Origin: Minisyncoccota bacterium
GTDB lineage: Bacteria; Patescibacteriota; Minisyncoccia; JAHIHE01; JAGLIN01
Reading direction: 5' to 3'
NCBI GenBank assembly: GCA_023143145.1
Contig: JAGLID010000095.1
Location: 1-36,484, forward strand
Length of the DNA: 36,484 nt
Part shown: piece by piece, positions 31,618-36,484 of the stretch
Numbering within the stretch: position 1 is the stretch's first letter
Layout of the letters: each line of letters starts with the position of its first letter
Program-made: the position numbers and the translations under genes
The notes under the pieces: generated by a model
What the model saw: the letters and a program-made list of their open reading frames with translations, nothing else
What the model was told of the DNA's origin: nothing
Databases searched by the model: none

Positions 31618-32655
31618 CTATTTTAGTAGATCTTCGTTACGGTTTATTATCTCATGAAAATTATCATATGATTTTGCCTTAACTATGTATAAAGATTTGT
31701 CGCTTAGAAGCTTAATGAAATTTTCCTTTTCTTTATAATATATGTTATCAATATTTATTTTATCGTTGTTGTGGTATTCAAATGCTCTCAGCAATGGGTT
31801 CTTGAAATAAGAAAATTCATTTCTGTGAATTGTCATAATTTTTTCGATAACATCTTGTAGGTTTGTTTTTGTAAGACTATCTTCTTTGGATTTTTCTAAC
31901 ACATATACTCTTGATAATTTTGAGCTTTTAATTATACAGTCTTTCCCGAAAAGATCTGTAATAATTTTTCTTTTTTTTGTTAATAGCGCACCAATCATTG
32001 GTACTTTTACTAATAAATCAATCGCTGAGAAGTCGAAGCTTTGTCCAAATGTAGAAGTGAAGGGAACACAATATAACTCATCTTTTTTGCCGTCGTAATA
32101 TGACAAGTCTTCTCCTAAAAATTTATATTTATGTTTGTCTTTTAAAAGCGTGAGAGTTGTATATGTTTTTCCTGTATCTGGCGGAGCAATACATAGAAAA
32201 GAGTCATTTGTATTTAAATTATGTAAGCTTGAAGCATGTACAATAAGATCTCCAGAGGCAATTATTTTCGTCAATAGGATATCCTTTAAGTGATTTCCTG
32301 CGGGATATAAATTGTCAATCTTAACTCTTACAAAATCCAAATAATTTTTATTTATATAAACTTTAAAATTATCATCTAATAAATTTTCAACATATAGCTT
32401 ACATTTTAGTTTTAAATATGACCTTTCGTAATAAATGGAATTATGTCCAATCTTATAGTTAGAGAAAAAATAATTTAATTCTTCATTAAAATAATCTTTT
32501 GGATCTTTAACTATATTTAGATTTATTTTGTATTGTTCTTTCTTTGGTTCAAAAATCTTTTTATCAATCACTTCTCCTATTGAAAAATAAGGAAGTTCTT
32601 TGATGCCTTTATTGCAACTGATTGTAATTTTGTCTGGTATTATAACATTTCTCAT
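31618..32655 (-). CDS. HPr kinase/PEPCK-fold protein in glycan operon
   Basis: The 345-aa protein has an N-terminal half of unknown fold and a C-terminal P-loop domain. LIVHASSLHN (residues 147-156) followed by Walker A APPDTGKT (167-174) and KFLGEDLSYY reproduces the order seen in HPr kinase/phosphorylase: His-Ala strand, P-loop, then an acidic strand. It lacks a recognisable HprK N-terminal domain. No PTS gene is near, so phosphorylation of HPr is unlikely. In several bacteria, HprK-fold proteins in polysaccharide or peptide-modification clusters phosphorylate other substrates or have no known role. It lies between two GT4 genes. The fold call is moderate and the function open. Confidence 0.6.
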   Translation of the reverse strand: MRNVIIPDKITISCNKGIKELPYFSIGEVIDKKIFEPKKEQYKINLNIVKDPKDYFNEELNYFFSNYKIGHNSIYYERSYLKLKCKLYVENLLDDNFKVYINKNYLDFVRVKIDNLYPAGNHLKDILLTKIIASGDLIVHASSLHNLNTNDSFLCIAPPDTGKTYTTLTLLKDKHKYKFLGEDLSYYDGKKDELYCVPFTSTFGQSFDFSAIDLLVKVPMIGALLTKKRKIITDLFGKDCIIKSSKLSRVYVLEKSKEDSLTKTNLQDVIEKIMTIHRNEFSYFKNPLLRAFEYHNNDKINIDNIYYKEKENFIKLLSDKSLYIVKAKSYDNFHEIINRNEDLLK

Positions 32656-32686
32656 GATTAAGGTTATGAATAATTAAACAAATATA

Positions 32687-33778
32687 CTATGATATTATTA
32701 TTTTATCAAATTCTTTGAAATATTTAGTAGCAATTGTATTCCAATTATAGTTTTCTAAAATAACATTTCTTGATTTTTCTATGTCACTATTTAATATTTC
32801 GTCTTTTTCTAGTAAATAGCCAATGATATTCGCATATTTAATTTTGTCAGATGGTGCTATTAGATATCCCAGTTTATAATCTTCTAAAGCATCCTTTATC
32901 CCTTCTAAATCAGATGCTACAACAGGCAAACCACAAGAAGCAGCTTCCAGTGCAACAAGACCGAATCCTTCGGCATCTCCTTCAACTTTTATATTTGGCA
33001 TAATAAAAACATCAGCACAGTTATATAGCTTTTTTAAAGTGTCACTGCTGACTTGTCCTGTTGGATAAACTAATCTCTCTAAATTATTATCCACAATTGT
33101 CGTTTTTATTTTATTTTCAAATTTTCCGCTTCCAGCAATAATATATATAAAATCTTTTCTCGTTTTTGATATTTCTGGAATAACCTCCTTTATAAACCAA
33201 TGGAAACCTTTTCTCTCTATCAGTCTTCCAGTTGAAAGCATAATTTTTTTGTTTTTTAAAGAAACGTCAATTATTTTTTCAATTTCATTTCTGAGTTCAT
33301 CAATATTTTTATTTTTTATAAAATAATCATCAGAAATTCCATTTTTAATTACAATAATATTATCATTTGAAACACCTCTTTTTCTACATTCGTCCCTAGT
33401 ATAACTACTTACGCAAATTACTTTATTGGCTTTTCTAACATACCTCGGAATAATTAGCTGATAAAACCAATTGTTATAGGTTATATCTAATGCGTGTATT
33501 GTTATAATGGTGGGTTTTTTAAAAATCATTAAAAAAAACATCAAAGGAGAAATTGAGCCATCCGCTATATAGATGATATCGATTTTCTTGGTTAGTAAAA
33601 TATAAATTGATTTTAAAACAAAAAAAGGGATAACAACAAAAAGCCATTTAGTTGAACCCCCCCATATTACCGGACTTACTTTTGCCATTTTACTTAATCT
33701 GCTATATATCTCATATGACACTTTTTCCATTCCGCCAACTGAGGGGGGGTGCTTTCGTGAAATATAAAGTATTCTCAT
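32687..33778 (-). CDS. Glycosyltransferase family 4 with two 7-base homopolymer tracts
   Basis: The 363-aa GT-B enzyme has an N-terminal HPPSVGGMEKVSYEIYSRL acceptor loop, linker LSTGRLIERKGFHWFIKE and a canonical E-x7-E motif in EGFGLVALE. The coding strand has a run of seven C at codons 11-12 (33743-33749) and a run of seven G at codons 39-41 (33657-33663). Both are unusual in this AT-rich genome, and both lie near the start, where a slip would abolish the protein. This resembles phase-variable glycosyltransferases of other bacteria, but tracts of seven are short for that. It is downstream of the methyltransferase gene by 17 bases in the operon. Confidence 0.9.
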   Translation of the reverse strand: MRILYISRKHPPSVGGMEKVSYEIYSRLSKMAKVSPVIWGGSTKWLFVVIPFFVLKSIYILLTKKIDIIYIADGSISPLMFFLMIFKKPTIITIHALDITYNNWFYQLIIPRYVRKANKVICVSSYTRDECRKRGVSNDNIIVIKNGISDDYFIKNKNIDELRNEIEKIIDVSLKNKKIMLSTGRLIERKGFHWFIKEVIPEISKTRKDFIYIIAGSGKFENKIKTTIVDNNLERLVYPTGQVSSDTLKKLYNCADVFIMPNIKVEGDAEGFGLVALEAASCGLPVVASDLEGIKDALEDYKLGYLIAPSDKIKYANIIGYLLEKDEILNSDIEKSRNVILENYNWNTIATKYFKEFDKIIIS

Positions 33779-33795
33779 ATAATAAATATTATTTT

Positions 33796-34467
33796 TTAAC
33801 TATTAATAATACCAATAATCAATGCGTTTGCATTATTATATGGTTTGCCAAATTTTTTTTTGCAATCCTCACTCCAAGGAATTTCTTTCCAGAGATTATT
33901 TTTTGACATTCTAATTAAGCAGTACTTTTCATCAAAGTGTAGTTTTTTATTTTTATCAAGCTCATCTAATCTATCATTATACCCCTGAGGAAAAGTAATG
34001 ACTATTCTTCCGTTTGGAGCCAAGCAATCTTCTAGAGCTTTAATTGTTTTCTCAATCTTTGTATCGTCTCTCGGACTTTCGTCCCAGCCAATGTGCTCTA
34101 TTGTTGAGATACTGACAATCAAGTCATATTTTTTTGTTGACTTGAAATCAACTACATCCTGTCTGATTACTTTTCTTGATTTATCATATTTGTCTAATAT
34201 ATCATGTTCAAATGAATAATAATGCGACAACACATTTCCCAATTCAAGTATAGTCTTGCTTTTGTTATTATTTATTATATCCATAATAATTGGTACTTCA
34301 ATTGCCCTTTCGCTTCTCCATGTTGCATTGTACAAATGAAAAAAATAATTAAGCTTTTTTCCCTGAAATTCAAATGTTTCTGAGGATTTAAAAATTTTCT
34401 TATACGGATAATAAAAATAACTTAATCCTTTCCTAATCTTTTGAAATAAAGTTAATCTATTTGTCAT
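33796..34467 (-). CDS. SAM-dependent methyltransferase-like protein
   Basis: The 223-aa protein has a class I methyltransferase-like core: TILELGNVLSHYYSF (a modified motif I), then KVIRQDVVDF, YDLIVSISTIEHIGWDES (strand 4 with the usual IEHI) and LAPNGRIVITFPQGY. The glycine-rich loop is atypical (ELGNVLS instead of E.G.G.G), so cofactor binding is uncertain. Methyltransferases of this type often cap or modify sugars in glycan clusters. It overlaps the preceding GT2 gene by 11 bases, a strong sign of co-transcription and coupled translation. Confidence 0.75.
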   Translation of the reverse strand: MTNRLTLFQKIRKGLSYFYYPYKKIFKSSETFEFQGKKLNYFFHLYNATWRSERAIEVPIIMDIINNNKSKTILELGNVLSHYYSFEHDILDKYDKSRKVIRQDVVDFKSTKKYDLIVSISTIEHIGWDESPRDDTKIEKTIKALEDCLAPNGRIVITFPQGYNDRLDELDKNKKLHFDEKYCLIRMSKNNLWKEIPWSEDCKKKFGKPYNNANALIIGIINS

Positions 34468-35416
34468 GTTTTTTTATATATTTATTAATATTTTTTTTAT
34501 AGTTGCCTTCTTTTCCTGAGATTTTAACGAACATTTCTCCAATTAGTCCAAGTGAAATAAGCTGAACTCCTACCATAATAAGCAAGATACCGGCGATAAA
34601 AAGAGGTAGTCGACCCTGAATAGATCCCGTTGATAATCTTAAAAAAGTAATATATAAGCCTATAATAGCTCCTATGCTAAGTGCTACTGAACCTATGCCT
34701 CCAAAAAAATGAGCTGGTCTTTTGAAATATTTTGTGAGCATCATCACTGTCAAAAGGTCGAGAAAGCCGTTAATAAATCTTATGGGACCATATTTTGATT
34801 TTCCAAATTTTCTTTTTCGGTGATGAACTGGAATCTCACCAATTTTATACCCTTGATTTCTAGCCATAACTGGGATGTATCTATGAAGTTGTCCATATAA
34901 ATCAAGATTTTTCGCAACTTCTGATTTATACGCTTTAAACCCACAGTTGAAGTCATGAAGCTTTACTCTTGAGAGTCGAGAGGTTATAAAGTTGAAAAAT
35001 TTTGAACTTGTATTTTTTATAAACGAGTCTTTCCTGTCTTTTTTCCAGCCTGAAACTAAGTCATAGTCTTTTTCAATCTTTGTAAGGAAATTCGGAATTT
35101 CTTTTGGGTCATCTTGTAAATCTGCATCCATCGTAAAAATAATTTTTCCACGCGCTTCAGTGAAACCTGCTTTCAAAGCCGTTGCTTTTCCAAGGTTTGA
35201 CCTAAAATTGATTCCGATAATGTGACGATTATCATTGCTAAAAAGTTTTTCAATAGCTTCTTGTGTTTTATCACTGCTTCCATCATTTACAATTATAATC
35301 TCATAATTATCAGTAATATCATTTAAGACTTGCTTAATTTCAGCACATAAAAAGGGAAGGTTTTCAGATTCATTATATGCAGGTATTACAATTGAGATTT
35401 CTTTAATATTATTCAT
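34457..35416 (-). CDS. Glycosyltransferase family 2, polyprenyl-phosphate sugar transferase type
   Basis: The 319-aa GT-A enzyme begins ISIVIPAYNESENLP. It has VNDGSSDKT, the metal-binding DADLQDDP (DXD type) and the acceptor region HRYIPVMARNQGYKI. Two C-terminal membrane helices (about 240-262 and 275-298) follow. The plan is that of DPM1/GtrB/ArnC-like transferases, which move a sugar from a nucleotide to a polyprenyl phosphate at the cytoplasmic face. Such products feed GT39-type enzymes like the neighbour at 35619, making a donor-acceptor pair plausible. It is the first gene of the six-gene minus-strand operon, with a promoter at 35498-35526. Confidence 0.92.
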   Translation of the reverse strand: MNNIKEISIVIPAYNESENLPFLCAEIKQVLNDITDNYEIIIVNDGSSDKTQEAIEKLFSNDNRHIIGINFRSNLGKATALKAGFTEARGKIIFTMDADLQDDPKEIPNFLTKIEKDYDLVSGWKKDRKDSFIKNTSSKFFNFITSRLSRVKLHDFNCGFKAYKSEVAKNLDLYGQLHRYIPVMARNQGYKIGEIPVHHRKRKFGKSKYGPIRFINGFLDLLTVMMLTKYFKRPAHFFGGIGSVALSIGAIIGLYITFLRLSTGSIQGRLPLFIAGILLIMVGVQLISLGLIGEMFVKISGKEGNYKKNINKYIKKHDK

Positions 35417-35497
35417 TTGAAAGGTTAGTATAATAATAGTTAAATTTTTAATTATAGCATAGGAGTCTCTTGTCTTGAGAGATGATTCTTTGATTAT

Positions 35498-35526
35498 AGT
35501 ATAATTTGCATTGTTACTTTTGACAA
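35498..35526 (-). promoter_or_regulatory. Promoter of the minus-strand glycan operon
   Basis: On the minus strand, TTGTCA (-35) and TATACT (-10) are separated by exactly 17 bases. The predicted start is near 35490. The roughly 75-base leader has a small TCTCT/AGAGA hairpin and a second possible -10 (ATGC-TATAAT). Confidence 0.7.
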
Positions 35527-35618
35527 GCTCTAAGACATCGAAATTTAATGGATATAATTTACTAATGGAAGTAAATATATAGATTCTGTATTATTAATGT
35601 ATTTCTATAATAAGTTAA

Positions 35619-36484
35619 TTATCCAAAATATGGAAGGTTTTTTATCTTTTCAATTTCAGAGTAATGTATTAATAACAATTGAGATATTAGTATTGAAATA
35701 ATTGTCCAGTAATATAGAGAATTTATATTTTTGATATTGTATTTTCTCATAAATATATTTACCAACTCGTAGATACCTAGTCCTGCTATTATCTGGAATA
35801 ATATTAAGATTGGTACTAGATATCGAAAAGAATAGGTTTTGCTGAATAATATAATGAACGCGAAAAATGAGATAAAATAAACAAAAAGGATTATTATTTC
35901 TTTTTCAACATGTTTACGAGTGCAAATATTTTTTAAAATTAATATAAAGAATATACAAAATAAAATTATTACAAAGAAATTAAATGAATAGATAAAATTA
36001 TCCGATAGATAGGCGGAGAGCACGCTTGTTGCATCGACTTGTGTGGTTTGATTTTTAACAACAACTCTTTGCGAGCTTTCTTTTATAACTAAAGATAAAA
36101 CAGATTTTGGGTTTGATAATATTGTTGGTAAAAAAATAATACTTGTAACTATGAACATTGACAACCAAGAGAGATAAATTTTTAGCGCGTGCTTAATTTC
36201 ATTAGCGGTGTTTCGTATTTTAAAGTTGTTATCTTTTTTATTCTGTAGAATATTCAATATTTGACTATAAAAAATAATTGCAAAAAAAACATACGGCACT
36301 AAGAATAGTGCTGACATTTTTGACAAAACAGCCCAAGAACCCAAAACTGCAGAGGCGATTAAAAATAATCTACCACCTTTTTTTCCTAAATACACTAATA
36401 GGCACAAGATGCTAATTATTGAGAACATACCGACAAATTTATCAGTTGGTGTTGTAAAATATATATAGTACGGAGTTGTAACAA
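35619..36484 (-). CDS. GT39-like membrane glycosyltransferase (partial, start beyond window)
   Basis: The ORF track begins at an internal ATG (36428), but the frame stays open to the right edge and reads FTTPTDKFVG just before it, so the gene continues outside the window. The visible 288 codons have about seven membrane helices and a long loop with VIKESSQRVVVKNQ. This suits the C-terminal part of ArnT/PMT-like (GT39 or related GT-C) transferases, which use polyprenyl-phosphate sugars outside the membrane. The catalytic N-terminal loop is not in view. A GT2 gene that could make the donor follows on the same strand after a 202-base gap with its own promoter. Confidence 0.72.
   Translation of the reverse strand, partial: VTTPYYIYFTTPTDKFVGMFSIISILCLLVYLGKKGGRLFLIASAVLGSWAVLSKMSALFLVPYVFFAIIFYSQILNILQNKKDNNFKIRNTANEIKHALKIYLSWLSMFIVTSIIFLPTILSNPKSVLSLVIKESSQRVVVKNQTTQVDATSVLSAYLSDNFIYSFNFFVIILFCIFFILILKNICTRKHVEKEIIILFVYFISFFAFIILFSKTYSFRYLVPILILFQIIAGLGIYELVNIFMRKYNIKNINSLYYWTIISILISQLLLIHYSEIEKIKNLPYFG

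Noticed and set aside
1-36484. Alternative genetic code (TGA as glycine, as in some Patescibacteria)
   Set aside because: TGA ends real genes at family-typical lengths, and conserved genes contain no in-frame TGA.

Overview
The window is AT-rich DNA using the standard bacterial code: TGA ends real genes such as those stopping at 28070 and 23827, and no conserved gene has an in-frame TGA. Several features together suggest a Candidate Phyla Radiation (Patescibacteria, Parcubacteria-like) genome. These are seven small T4SS_pilin-type membrane proteins, a DUF4012 protein, a TraR/DksA-type zinc-finger gene next to lspA, orphan sugar-binding-type proteins, many genes without a Shine-Dalgarno sequence, and dense glycosyltransferase clusters. 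This assignment is inference from gene content; no 16S gene is present.

Layout. 1-386: tail of an upstream frame, a REP-like hairpin and no convincing gene. 387-3651: EamA transporter, a 69-aa membrane protein and ftsH. 3792-5459: three pilin-like genes. 5740-5894: promoter, tRNA-Ile with a UAU anticodon and a bidirectional terminator. 5921-12846 (minus strand): solute-binding lipoprotein, SAM methyltransferase, iron-sulfur flavoprotein-like reductase, gyrA, PepSY-like anchored protein and an MBL-fold hydrolase. 12954-14330: rpsA with a strong promoter, a foldable leader and a terminator. 14388-14943: an apparent stand-alone structured RNA with its own promoter and terminator. 15061-17982: DksA-like, lspA, a second solute-binding protein and RNase HI. 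17983-19362: accessory patch with an hsdS-like remnant, an unknown membrane protein and a second possible small RNA. 19363-26377: three GT4 glycosyltransferases, a Wzz-like protein and a large DUF4012 protein. 26695-28942: iscU-like gene and four more pilin-like genes, closed by a strong terminator. 29063-29525: decayed transposase. 29527-36484 (minus strand): a six-gene surface-glycan operon and a partial GT39-like membrane protein.

How the genes fit together. Much of the window serves the cell envelope. The glycosyltransferases, Wzz-like protein, flippase-like UPF0104 protein and polyprenol-type GT2 suggest an exopolysaccharide or S-layer glycan system. The pilin-like proteins, solute-binding proteins, LspA and FtsH act at or in the membrane. 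Housekeeping genes (gyrA, rpsA, tRNA-Ile, rnhA, iscU) are interspersed.

The most interesting unexplained item is the roughly 520-nt candidate RNA at 14423-14943. It has a consensus promoter, long helices whose imperfections are mostly G-U pairs in the plus-strand sense, a three-way junction and an intrinsic terminator. I could not match it to tmRNA, RNase P RNA, SRP RNA or 6S RNA by eye.
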